40,832 nucleotides of DNA from Flavobacterium psychraerolatum. Lineage in GTDB: Bacteria; Bacteroidota; Bacteroidia; Flavobacteriales; Flavobacteriaceae. Shown here in pieces: positions 17,988 through 26,705 of the stretch; position 1 is the stretch's first letter; each line of letters starts with the position of its first letter. The notes under the pieces are model-generated. The model was not told the origin of the DNA. It searched no databases and saw nothing but the letters and a program-made list of their open reading frames with translations. Both the position numbers and the translations under genes were made by a program. The stretch spans positions 1 to 40,832 of the forward strand of contig NZ_JAOQMX010000042.1 of NCBI RefSeq assembly GCF_025960985.1. Reading direction: 5' to 3'.

Positions 17988-18209
17988 ATGAACGTAATTA
18001 TCTATATTAACATAATGCTATCCAAAAGAGATAAGAGTTCCAATGAATTTTGGAATCACAACTGCAAACCAATTAATTTTAAAAACTGGAAAACCAAAAC
18101 AATTCAATTTTGTAAACTTGAATTAATATTCGAAGGTCCAGAAAGTCAATCTAGAGATATTATTGAATTTGTTAGTAGTCATCTGAATAAAATAATAAGA
18201 GCACTTTAG
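17988..18209 (+). CDS. Small hypothetical protein
   Basis: A 73-residue ORF, not recognised. It is basic in the middle (NFKNWKTKTIQF) with an amphipathic C-terminal helix (DIIEFVSSHLNKIIRAL). Start at ATG 17988; MLSKRDKSS at 18015 is an alternative. Support for it being real: a purine-rich leader (TTAAGG) nearby and a good terminator whose stem contains its stop codon. It is isolated, flanked by the tRNA and the copper island on the other strand. Confidence 0.45.
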   Translation: MNVIIYINIMLSKRDKSSNEFWNHNCKPINFKNWKTKTIQFCKLELIFEGPESQSRDIIEFVSSHLNKIIRAL

Positions 18210-18240
18210 TCTTAGAGGTAAAACTAAAGTACTCCTTTTG
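18201..18240. terminator. Terminator after the 73-residue ORF
   Basis: ACTTTAGT (18203-18210) pairs with ACTAAAGT (18223-18230), extended inward by TTA with TAA after one mismatch, followed by CCTTTTGTTT. The stop TAG at 18207-18209 is inside the left arm. It could also stop minus-strand readthrough from the copper island. Confidence 0.65.
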
Positions 18241-18302
18241 TTTACACTTTCAAACTGCGGGATCCCAATGCTTTTGAAATTATAAAAATGAAATAAAACA
18301 GC

Positions 18303-20573
18303 TTAATAATTCAAATTAACTCCAAACCCAAATCCCATATCACTATCATAATGTGTCGTAATACCCAAATTTTTGCCAACTATATATTTGAGTCCGCCCA
18401 TATATTCTTTATCGGTATTGACCATAAATGCCATACGCAATCTCTTGGTTAATGGAATATCCTCACGCATCAATTGCAATCTTATATTTCCGTCGTGAAA
18501 TACCTCCGTTTGAAAAATAACAAGCATAGGTAAAGTATAGTTAAAACCTAAACTAGCCTGAATACGTTTGTCTTTTGTACTTTTTTGATTAAAAAAGTTA
18601 TTCTCAACTTCATCATGCCCCAATTTTCTATATCGAGCATCAAATCCTATAAAAGGCATAAACCATTGATTTTTACCAATATACCTACCTATATGTGTTT
18701 CTGACTCATAACCATTCGAATCAGAATAGCCTAAACGCCATTCTGTTCCAAAACTCCAACGTGTATTTTGTAACATCGCTTGACCATCATTACCATTGGT
18801 AGCAAAATCATTTTGTGCCATAAGATGAAGTTCATTACTTTCAGCTTGCAACTTTTTATACGCCTTTTCTTTGTTCGGTAACAAGGGATTTGGAGCCGAA
18901 TTTTCATAACTAAATACCCTATTCATTCCCGACATCATGTGATATAAAATATGACAATGAAAAAACCAATCACCATCAGCATTTGCTTCAAACTCTATGA
19001 CATCGGTTTCCATTGGCATAATATCTAAAACGTTTTTTAATGGCGAATAATCTCCTTTTCCATTCAACACTCTAAAATCATGACCGTGTAAATGCATTGG
19101 ATGGCGCATCATCGAATTGTTATATAATGTAATGCGAACAATTTCGCCTTTCTTGATTAAAATTTTATCACTTTCGGAAAGTACTTTATTATCCATACTC
19201 CAAACATAACGGTTCATGTTACCTGTCAAGTTAAAATGAAGTTCGCATACTGGTGCCTCTTGTGGTAGAGTAGTTACTTTTGGAGATTGTAGCATACTGT
19301 AATCTAGAGTAACAATTTTGGTTTCCTTAGATTTCATGTCCATTTTTGAATGGTCCATTTTCAAGTCATTCCTATCATCCATCTTCATGTTGCTAGATTT
19401 CATATTAGCTTGATTCATATTCATTGGACTTACGGATAGTTCTGGATACATAACAGCATTCATATTCATTTTTTGCATGCTCATATCCATTCCCATATCG
19501 TCCATAGATCCGTCCATGTTCATCATCCCATTCATCATTTTCATCCCTGCAAAATAATTTAGTTTTGGTAATGGGGTTGCTGATTTCTTCACACCTTGAC
19601 CGATGAATACAGAGGCCGACTTGGTTCTATCTTCTGGTGTTGCCAAAAATTCATATGCTGTATTGTCTTCTGGAATTGATACAACTATATCATAGGTTTC
19701 AGAAGCTCCAATAATTAATCTATCTACTTCGACTGGCTCCACATCATTACCATCATTGGCCACTACTGTAATTTTTCCTCCTGCATAATTCATCCAAAAA
19801 TATGATGAAGCCCCACCATTTGAAACTCGCAAACGCACCTTATCCCCTGCATTAAATTCAGACAATTGACTTTGCTGCTTTCCATTAATCAAAAACTTGT
19901 CATAATACACATCGCTAACATCCATTGCTAGCATTCGTTTCCACTCGTTGATTACTTTTGTTTTAAAATGACCCGCTTTTATCGCTTCGGCATAACTTTG
20001 AGTAGTACCTTTTTTTATTGCAAACCAATCGGAAGCGTTGTGCAGCATCCTATGTACATTTTTAGGTTTATAATCCGTCCATTCGCTTAAGATAATTGGA
20101 ACTTGTGGAAGATCATCAATACCTTTTCTAAAGGTTGGGTCGTCTGATTTTTTCTTTAAAATCAAAGAACCATACATTCCTATTTGTTCTTGCAAACCGC
20201 TATGACTGTGGTACCAGTGCGTACCCGATTGAATTATTGGAAAACGATACACGTGCTCTGTTCCAGGTTTTATAGGCATTTGTGTCAAATAAGGGACACC
20301 ATCTTCTTTATTGGGAACAAACAAGCCATGCCAATGTAATGAAGTACCTTCCTTCAATTCATTATACACATGGATTTCGGCAATATCCCCTTCGGTAAAA
20401 GTTAAGGTTGGCATTGGAATTTGACCATTTACTGCGATCGCTTTTTTTGGTTTCCCTGTAAAATTGACTACTGTATCCCTAACATACAAATCATACCGAA
20501 CTACCTTTTGAGCAGTAATTTTAGTTGAAACAAATACTAGTAAAACCAATAGCATTAAAGTATTATTTTTCAT
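18303..20573 (-). CDS. Multicopper oxidase (CopA type) with beta-rich C-terminal extension
   Basis: A 756-residue periplasmic copper oxidase, last gene of the copper island. Signal peptide at 1-21 (cleavage near TAQ). Cupredoxin copper ligands: HWHG (80-83), HWYHSH (119-124), HPMHLHGH (491-498) and HCHILYHMMSGM (539-550), so the T1 and trinuclear sites are complete. A Met-rich segment at about 344-413 (MKMMNGMMNM and similar) is expected to bind Cu(I). It probably oxidises Cu(I) to Cu(II). Unusually, about 160 residues follow the last cupredoxin motif (about 600-756), with alternating polar/nonpolar stretches such as WSFGTEWRLGYSD and GFGFGVNLNY ending in an aromatic residue, as in outer-membrane beta strands. 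This resembles CopB/PcoB fused to the oxidase. Its start overlaps the DUF305 stop by 11 bases. Confidence 0.9.
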   Translation of the reverse strand: MKNNTLMLLVLLVFVSTKITAQKVVRYDLYVRDTVVNFTGKPKKAIAVNGQIPMPTLTFTEGDIAEIHVYNELKEGTSLHWHGLFVPNKEDGVPYLTQMPIKPGTEHVYRFPIIQSGTHWYHSHSGLQEQIGMYGSLILKKKSDDPTFRKGIDDLPQVPIILSEWTDYKPKNVHRMLHNASDWFAIKKGTTQSYAEAIKAGHFKTKVINEWKRMLAMDVSDVYYDKFLINGKQQSQLSEFNAGDKVRLRVSNGGASSYFWMNYAGGKITVVANDGNDVEPVEVDRLIIGASETYDIVVSIPEDNTAYEFLATPEDRTKSASVFIGQGVKKSATPLPKLNYFAGMKMMNGMMNMDGSMDDMGMDMSMQKMNMNAVMYPELSVSPMNMNQANMKSSNMKMDDRNDLKMDHSKMDMKSKETKIVTLDYSMLQSPKVTTLPQEAPVCELHFNLTGNMNRYVWSMDNKVLSESDKILIKKGEIVRITLYNNSMMRHPMHLHGHDFRVLNGKGDYSPLKNVLDIMPMETDVIEFEANADGDWFFHCHILYHMMSGMNRVFSYENSAPNPLLPNKEKAYKKLQAESNELHLMAQNDFATNGNDGQAMLQNTRWSFGTEWRLGYSDSNGYESETHIGRYIGKNQWFMPFIGFDARYRKLGHDEVENNFFNQKSTKDKRIQASLGFNYTLPMLVIFQTEVFHDGNIRLQLMREDIPLTKRLRMAFMVNTDKEYMGGLKYIVGKNLGITTHYDSDMGFGFGVNLNY

Positions 20574-21039
20574 TTTCTAACCTTTTTATCATCAATTTCA
20601 TTTCTTCTATTTCCTTCTTCTGAGCTTTTATAATATTATTCGCTAGCTTCTTAACTTGTGGATCTTTGATATCTGCTCTTTCACTAGTCAATATGGCAAT
20701 AGAATGATGTGGTATCATCCCTTTTAACCACAAAACATCACCGATAATTGGTTTTTGAGTTCGAACAAGAAATAAAGCCGAACTAAAAAGAAGTACACTC
20801 CCCAGAAATATCGCTGTATTTTTCTTCTTGTTTTTATACATTCCCATCATCATCATCAACATGATCACTGCCATTGCAGATATCCCGAGACAGCTCATGT
20901 AGAACCTAGTAAGACTAAAATATACATGGTCTATCGAATAAGTATTCAAGTACATTGTGATATACATTGCTACGAATGATAGGCCTAACATTACAAAGAA
21001 TCTGCTGTAATTTTTATTATTCATATTATTATTTCCCAT
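20563..21039 (-). CDS. DUF305 membrane protein
   Basis: A 158-residue protein with three or so N-terminal hydrophobic helices (about 13-30, 40-67, 76-92) and a soluble tail with the DUF305 hallmark WLKGMIPHHSIAI and a helical end rich in Lys and Glu. DUF305 proteins are frequent in copper resistance clusters; the His pair may bind metal. Start: ATG 21039 (MGNNNMNNKNYSRF); an alternative Met lies six codons later. It overlaps the oxidase gene by 11 bases and starts 17 bases after the ATPase stop, so all three are likely cotranslated. Confidence 0.82.
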   Translation of the reverse strand: MGNNNMNNKNYSRFFVMLGLSFVAMYITMYLNTYSIDHVYFSLTRFYMSCLGISAMAVIMLMMMMGMYKNKKKNTAIFLGSVLLFSSALFLVRTQKPIIGDVLWLKGMIPHHSIAILTSERADIKDPQVKKLANNIIKAQKKEIEEMKLMIKRLENEK

Positions 21040-21056
21040 AGTACTATGATTTAAGA

Positions 21057-23543
21057 TTAAATTTTTAAATTTCGTAATCTAAGCGCATTTGCAATTACCG
21101 AAACAGAACTAAAACTCATTGCCAAGGCAGCAATCATTGGTGAAAGCAATAATCCAAAGAAAGGATACAATACTCCTGCCGCAATTGGGATTCCGATTAC
21201 GTTATAAAAGAAGGCGAAAAATAAATTTTGATTGATATTTTTCATCACGGCATGACTTAGTTTTTTAGCTTTTACAATTCCTTGTAAATCTCCTTTCACC
21301 AAGGTTATTTTGGCACTTTCAATTGCCGCATCTGTCCCCGTTCCCATTGCGATTCCTACATTGGCTTGAGCCAAAGCGGGTGAATCATTAATTCCGTCCC
21401 CTGCCATTGCTATAATTTTGCCTTCGGTTTGCAAACGTTTAATTTCATTAAGTTTATCCTGAGGCAAACAACCTGCTATAAACGAAGTCAAATGCAGTTC
21501 ATCGGCCACAGCCTTAGCGGTGTTTTCATTATCACCAGTAAGCATAATGACCTCAATTCCTTGCGCCATCAACTCTTTGATCGCATTGGCACTTGTAGCT
21601 TTTATAGCATCTTTAATCGTTACATAACCTACCGCTAAGCCATCTACAGCAATGTAAGAAACTGTTTTCCCTAGTTTTTGCTCCGCTATGATTTGGTTTT
21701 CAAGTTTAACGTCAACTTGAGCATTCACTTGATCCATTAGTTTTTTATTACCTAATGCCACTTTTTTACCCGCTACAGTTCCTACCACTCCTTTTCCTGT
21801 TATGGAATTAAAATCGTTAACTTCGGTTAAGCTGCTATTTTTCGCTTTCGCAAAATTGACTACGGCTTGCGCCAAAGGATGCTCGCTATATTGATTTACC
21901 GAAGCAATCAATTGAAGCAAATCCTGCTCATTATTATGTACAGCCACCACTTTTTCTACTGAAGGTTTCCCCTCTGTAATTGTTCCTGTTTTATCTGTAA
22001 TCAATACATTTACTTTGTTCATTACCTCTAAGGCTTCGGCATTTTTTATCAAAACACCTGACTGCGCTCCTTTACCAACTCCTACCATAACAGACATGGG
22101 AGTCGCTAATCCCAAAGCACAAGGACAAGCAATAATCAACACCGCAATGGCATTGATAAAACCGTACACTAATGCCGGTTCTGGACCATAAATTGCCCAA
22201 ACAAAAAAGGTAACAATAGCAACACTAACAACGATAGGCACAAAGTACTTCGCGATGCTATCCGCTAGTTTTTGGATAGGCGCTCTAGAACGACTTGCAT
22301 CAGTAACCATTTGTACAATTTGAGCTAGCAAGGTTTCTGAACCTACTTTTTCTGCCACCATTACAAACGATTTTGTTCCGTTTATTGTTCCTGAGATTAC
22401 CTCATCATCAACCACTTTATCAACTGGAATAGGCTCTCCCGAAATCATAGATTCATCAATAGTGCTTTCTCCTTGTGTAATTTTTCCATCTACCGGAATT
22501 TTATCTCCGGGCTTCACACGTAACAAATCGCCTTTTTTAATATCATGAATAGAAATCACTTTATCTACTCCATCCACCACCAATGTGGCTTGCGTAGGGG
22601 CTAATTTCAACAATTCTTTTATTGCCCCACTAGTTTTACTGTGCGCTCTAGCTTCTAACAATTGTCCAAGTAAAACTAAAGTCAGAATCACGGTAGTTGC
22701 TTCAAAATACAAATGCACTGTCCCTGCTTCGGTTTTAAATTCGGCCGGAAAAAGATTTGGAAAAAACAAACCAAAAACACTAAACAAAAAGGCAACACCA
22801 GATCCAATTCCAATCAGCGTAAACATGTTTAGATTCCACGTTAAAACCGATTTATAGGCACGTACAAAAAACATACTACAGGCATAAAAAACTACGGGAA
22901 GCGATAAGACAAATTGAACCCAATTCCAACTTTCCATGCTCATGACTTTCATCAAAGGATTATTCGGAATCATATCTGACATGGCAATGATAAAAATAGG
23001 CAAGGTAAAAAATAGTGCTATTTTCATTTTACGCCATAACTCATTGTAGGTTTTATTGTCATCGCTTTCTTTTGGCTCCATTGGCACTAAATCCATTCCG
23101 CAAATAGGACAATCACCGGGATGATCTTGAATGATCTCTGGATGCATTGGGCAAGTATATTCGACCTTTCGATTTACAATCGGCTGTTGTACCAGATCCA
23201 TTCCACAAACTGAGCAATCACCTGGATTATCGTGGACCATATCGCCTTCACAAAACATTGGACAATAATATTTTCCTTCGGCAACATTAGGCACATTTTC
23301 TTTTACCTCAACGACTTGTAATTTAACATCATTTGGATTGTAGACTGAAATGGTATAGTTCCCCGCTCCTTTCAATACTTCCTGAAACTGTGCTAATTGA
23401 ATTGGTTTTTTCATTGTAATTACTGCTTGACCAGGAGACAAACTAACTTCAGCTTTTACTCCTTCAATGGTATTCAGCGTTTTTTCTACTTTCTTACGAC
23501 AACCGTCGCAAGACATTCCCGTAATTGTATATGTATGTACCAT
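21057..23543 (-). CDS. copA: Copper-exporting P1B-type ATPase with two heavy-metal-binding modules
   Basis: An 828-residue Cu(I) export pump of the inner membrane. N-terminus: HMA domain with MSCDGC (residues 10-15), then two short heavy-metal-binding modules, YYCPMFCEG...CSVCGMDL (92-117) and YTCPMHPE...CPICGMDL (129-152). The core has the P1B hallmark ACPCALG (CPC 473-475), phosphorylation site DKTGT (Asp517), SGEP in the actuator domain, an HP locus (SEHPLA) and GDGINDSPAL. These mark a Cu(I)/Ag(I) pump. It is preceded by the HMA-AraC regulator with an 84-base gap that may hold its own promoter. The plasma-membrane direction is export to the periplasm, feeding the RND pump and oxidase. Confidence 0.95.
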   Translation of the reverse strand: MVHTYTITGMSCDGCRKKVEKTLNTIEGVKAEVSLSPGQAVITMKKPIQLAQFQEVLKGAGNYTISVYNPNDVKLQVVEVKENVPNVAEGKYYCPMFCEGDMVHDNPGDCSVCGMDLVQQPIVNRKVEYTCPMHPEIIQDHPGDCPICGMDLVPMEPKESDDNKTYNELWRKMKIALFFTLPIFIIAMSDMIPNNPLMKVMSMESWNWVQFVLSLPVVFYACSMFFVRAYKSVLTWNLNMFTLIGIGSGVAFLFSVFGLFFPNLFPAEFKTEAGTVHLYFEATTVILTLVLLGQLLEARAHSKTSGAIKELLKLAPTQATLVVDGVDKVISIHDIKKGDLLRVKPGDKIPVDGKITQGESTIDESMISGEPIPVDKVVDDEVISGTINGTKSFVMVAEKVGSETLLAQIVQMVTDASRSRAPIQKLADSIAKYFVPIVVSVAIVTFFVWAIYGPEPALVYGFINAIAVLIIACPCALGLATPMSVMVGVGKGAQSGVLIKNAEALEVMNKVNVLITDKTGTITEGKPSVEKVVAVHNNEQDLLQLIASVNQYSEHPLAQAVVNFAKAKNSSLTEVNDFNSITGKGVVGTVAGKKVALGNKKLMDQVNAQVDVKLENQIIAEQKLGKTVSYIAVDGLAVGYVTIKDAIKATSANAIKELMAQGIEVIMLTGDNENTAKAVADELHLTSFIAGCLPQDKLNEIKRLQTEGKIIAMAGDGINDSPALAQANVGIAMGTGTDAAIESAKITLVKGDLQGIVKAKKLSHAVMKNINQNLFFAFFYNVIGIPIAAGVLYPFFGLLLSPMIAALAMSFSSVSVIANALRLRNLKI

Positions 23544-23627
23544 GTTTCTCTATTAAAAATTATACTACAAATATCCGAATGAAATTCTGTTTAGTCATTA
23601 CACAATTCGGGAAGAGATTTGTATCAT

Positions 23628-24188
23628 TTATAAAGCGTCAATTTGTTTGCGATTTTTTTCTTTTATCTTTTTAAAATAAGTTGGAGTCATTCCCGTGACT
23701 TTCTTAAATTGATTACTCAAATGAGCCACATTGCTGTAGTTTAACTGCAATGCAATTTGGCTTAAACTCAGTTCGTCATAGACCAACAACTCTTTGGCTT
23801 TTTCGATTTTTTGAGCTATAAAATAATGTTCGATAGTAACGCCTTCCACTTCTGAAAAAAGCTTACTCAATGCACTGTAATCTTGGTGTAACTCATTTGC
23901 TAAAAACTCAGAGAAATTAACTTTTAATTTTTCATTTTGATAGTGCACTAAATCAATGATGAGGTTTTTAATTTTCTCAATAGTTTTACTAGTTTTATCT
24001 TCTAACAATTCAAAACCAAGCTCCTTAAGAGCCAATGCTAACGACTGTTTTTCTTCGCTGGTTAATTCCCGCGAAAGAATTACTTCGCCTAAATTTACCG
24101 AAACAACTGGAAGCGACATTTTTTCTAACACGGTCTTTACCGCCGCCTCACAACGACCGCAAACCATATTTTTTATGTATAATTTCAT
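23628..24188 (-). CDS. HMA-AraC fusion, candidate copper-responsive regulator
   Basis: A 186-residue protein joining two domains rarely seen together. Residues 1-65 form a heavy-metal-associated (ferredoxin-like) domain with the metal motif MVCGRCE (Cys10, Cys13) and the pattern of a beta-alpha-beta fold. Residues about 90-180 are an AraC-type double helix-turn-helix: AKELLVYDELSLSQIALQLN is HTH1, and YSNVAHLSNQFKKVTGMTP with YFKKI is HTH2. There is no membrane helix, so it should sense cytosolic Cu(I) directly. It sits inside the island between the CusB-type adaptors and copA, 55 bases after the former. This is a plausible activator of the island; binding sites are unknown. The domain call is firm, the metal role is inferred. 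Confidence 0.85.
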   Translation of the reverse strand: MKLYIKNMVCGRCEAAVKTVLEKMSLPVVSVNLGEVILSRELTSEEKQSLALALKELGFELLEDKTSKTIEKIKNLIIDLVHYQNEKLKVNFSEFLANELHQDYSALSKLFSEVEGVTIEHYFIAQKIEKAKELLVYDELSLSQIALQLNYSNVAHLSNQFKKVTGMTPTYFKKIKEKNRKQIDAL

Positions 24189-24243
24189 TTAAACTTTATT
24201 ATTTAAGAAAATATTGAAATCGAAAATCACTGTAAATACCAAC

Positions 24244-25458
24244 CTACATTTTCATTCCCGCCATAGGATCTTTTCCTTTTCGGAATTCGTATTCGCTATT
24301 AACAGCATAAACACCGGTAATAACAATCTTTTTATTGGTATCTATTGCTGATGTAATTTCGATCATGCCATTAGACTCCAATCCCGTAGTTACCTTTAAG
24401 TTTTCAAAAACACCATGACTTTTTTCGACCCATATAAAAGTAACTTTTTCATCTCGAACAACAGCATCAATAGGAACAAAAATCCCTTTTTGATTGGATT
24501 GTGTTACTTGAACATTTGCCTGCATTCCGGGTTTTAACAGCAAGCCTGGATTGGCTACTTCTAACTGAATCAATAGCAATCGTGTATCTGGATTAATCTC
24601 TGGATTGATAAAAGAAATTGTAGCTTGTACCGACTTGGAAGGGAAATCTACAAATGAAATCGTTGCCGTTTGACCCAATCGCAAACTTTTGGCATAGTTG
24701 ACATTTACTTGGGTTTCCAACCAAAGTGTGTTAAGGTTTGCGACTTTAATGATTGGAGCACCTTCCATGACATAACTTCCTTCAGTAGCCGTGATTTCGG
24801 ATATTGTTCCGCTGTAGCTGCTATAAAAAGTAGTATACGGTGAGACTTCTTTGCTTTTTTTAACTGCCTCAATTTGCGCGTTTGATAATCCGTAAAACAA
24901 AAGCTTTTGCTTGGCTGCTGCTACCATCGTTTTAGCATTTTTTCCAAAATCTCCCGGCATTGCAAGTTGACTATAAGCGGAAACATAATCTTGTTTCGCT
25001 ATTGCAATCGGCTCACTATACAATTGATAAACTGCTTGTCCTTTTTGAATAAAATCACCTTCGGTTTTAAAATATAATTTTTCGATTCGCCCCACTGCTC
25101 TTGCCGAAATACTTTTTATTGCTTCTGGATTAACCGTCAAAACTCCAGTATAATTTCCTTGTTGACTTTGTTGTGACGTTCCAATTAAAGCTGTGCTGAT
25201 ATTCCCCAATTTAATTTGTTGGTCACTTAACGAAATCGAATTATAAGCCCCATTGTCTTTTTTTGCAGGCGTTAAATCCATGTGGCAAATAGGGCATTTC
25301 CCTGGCTTATCTTCTTTAATTTGAGGATCCATCGAACAAGTATAATAGATACTTTCTTTGAATTCATGAGTTTCGTGTTTTTCTTTATTTTTAGAATTAC
25401 ATCCCAAAACAAATATAAAAACCATTATTAAAAAACAAATTTTATGTAGCTTTTTCAT
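24244..25458 (-). CDS. cusB: CusB-type RND adaptor lipoprotein (second copy)
   Basis: A 404-residue periplasmic adaptor (membrane fusion protein). Lipobox FVLGC with Cys20. A heavy-metal-binding module follows at 38-64 (YYTCSMDP...CPICHMDL; His replaces the usual Gly). Then the barrel-sandwich (AVGRIEKLYFKTEGDFIQKG), a helical hairpin with YSQLAMPGDF, and beta domains. It would link the RND pump to the TolC-type channel and may hand over Cu(I). It starts 2 bases after the stop of another adaptor of the same family, which it resembles in layout but not closely in sequence. It ends at residues DPMAGMKM, a short Met-containing tail. Confidence 0.87.
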   Translation of the reverse strand: MKKLHKICFLIMVFIFVLGCNSKNKEKHETHEFKESIYYTCSMDPQIKEDKPGKCPICHMDLTPAKKDNGAYNSISLSDQQIKLGNISTALIGTSQQSQQGNYTGVLTVNPEAIKSISARAVGRIEKLYFKTEGDFIQKGQAVYQLYSEPIAIAKQDYVSAYSQLAMPGDFGKNAKTMVAAAKQKLLFYGLSNAQIEAVKKSKEVSPYTTFYSSYSGTISEITATEGSYVMEGAPIIKVANLNTLWLETQVNVNYAKSLRLGQTATISFVDFPSKSVQATISFINPEINPDTRLLLIQLEVANPGLLLKPGMQANVQVTQSNQKGIFVPIDAVVRDEKVTFIWVEKSHGVFENLKVTTGLESNGMIEITSAIDTNKKIVITGVYAVNSEYEFRKGKDPMAGMKM

Positions 25459-25460
25459 CG

Positions 25461-26705
25461 TTATTTCGTTTTTATAAAGCTTCCGCTATCAATTAAATAC
25501 TGTGCATTTTGCGCTAAGCGATCTCCTACTACAACTCCGTCTAGCACTTGTACAAAACCATTTATCTCTAATCCTGTCTTTATTTTAGTAGCCTGAAAAC
25601 CTTCGCCTTTTTTTACAAAAACTACTTTTTTATTCCCTAAACTAACCAATGATTCTTTTTGCAACCACAACCCTTTTTGGGGGTTGGTCTCCATTGATCC
25701 TTCAAGACGCAAACCAATAGGATATTTTAGTTTTTCATTATCGAGATACACTCTAATTCGGTTCGTTTTTTCTTTTGGATCTAATTGTGTTTCCACAAAA
25801 TTCACTTTGGCATTTACCAATTCATTAGCATCTAATTCTGATTTAATCTGAATCGCCTGATTAATCTTTACAAGACTATTGTAACCTTGGATAACATTAA
25901 AAACAGCCCAAACTTTATCAGTATTTACTAATTTAAACACTACAGCACCCTTAGTTACATAATCGCCTTCTTTTAAACGCAACACTTCCGTAGCGCTGGT
26001 TTGTTGACGGGTTTGATTTTGCGAATCACTATTTTCAGTACCATCTACAATTCCGTTTGCAGGACTATAAATTGAAACTACTGGATTTAATTTTTTGGCT
26101 GTAGCCAAAGCATTTACTTGACTAGTACTCATTCCGTAAAGCAACAATTTTTGTTTTACTGCCTTAATTATAGTAGCGTTTTGTGCATCATTTGCAATCA
26201 AATAAATAAAATTTTGCTGCTCTGTTTGCAACTCAGGACTGTACAAATCAAATAGTTTTTGTCCTTTTGTAACCCGTTGAAATTTACGATGCACATACAT
26301 TTTCTCGATTCTCCCACTAATTCTTGCGGCGACATTCATACTTGAATTTGGATTATAAGTCACCGTTCCAGGTAAACTTATAGCACTTGCGATAACGGTA
26401 TCTTTGACGGTTGTTGTTTCAAAATCGCCAACAACAAAACCATTAGCAGGCTGTAACAAAGCAGCAATAGCATTGCTATCTATTGGTTGATCCTCAGTAA
26501 CTTTCTGAATTAAATCCATTCCGCAAATAGGACATTTCCCTGCTTCGTGCTTTATAATTTGAGGATGCATTGAGCAGGTGTAAATTTCTTCGTTATGACT
26601 GTGAGTTCCATGCTCATTTGAGTTTGAAACAAAATAATACACGCCAAAACCAACCAACGCAATTAGTACAATCAACAAACTATATTTAAAATATTTATTT
26701 CTCAT
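25461..26705 (-). CDS. cusB: CusB-type RND adaptor (first copy)
   Basis: A 414-residue adaptor with one N-terminal membrane anchor (residues about 8-26) instead of a lipobox, then a His-rich stretch (EHGTHSHNEE) and a heavy-metal-binding module at 42-65 (YTCSMHPQ...CPICGMDL). The lipoyl-like part contains ISGRIEKMYVHRKFQRVTKG, and the C-terminal beta domains follow. Its start shares one base with the stop of the TolC-type gene. Together with the second adaptor it could form a mixed adaptor ring, as in pumps that use two different adaptors; that is inference. Confidence 0.87.
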   Translation of the reverse strand: MRNKYFKYSLLIVLIALVGFGVYYFVSNSNEHGTHSHNEEIYTCSMHPQIIKHEAGKCPICGMDLIQKVTEDQPIDSNAIAALLQPANGFVVGDFETTTVKDTVIASAISLPGTVTYNPNSSMNVAARISGRIEKMYVHRKFQRVTKGQKLFDLYSPELQTEQQNFIYLIANDAQNATIIKAVKQKLLLYGMSTSQVNALATAKKLNPVVSIYSPANGIVDGTENSDSQNQTRQQTSATEVLRLKEGDYVTKGAVVFKLVNTDKVWAVFNVIQGYNSLVKINQAIQIKSELDANELVNAKVNFVETQLDPKEKTNRIRVYLDNEKLKYPIGLRLEGSMETNPQKGLWLQKESLVSLGNKKVVFVKKGEGFQATKIKTGLEINGFVQVLDGVVVGDRLAQNAQYLIDSGSFIKTK

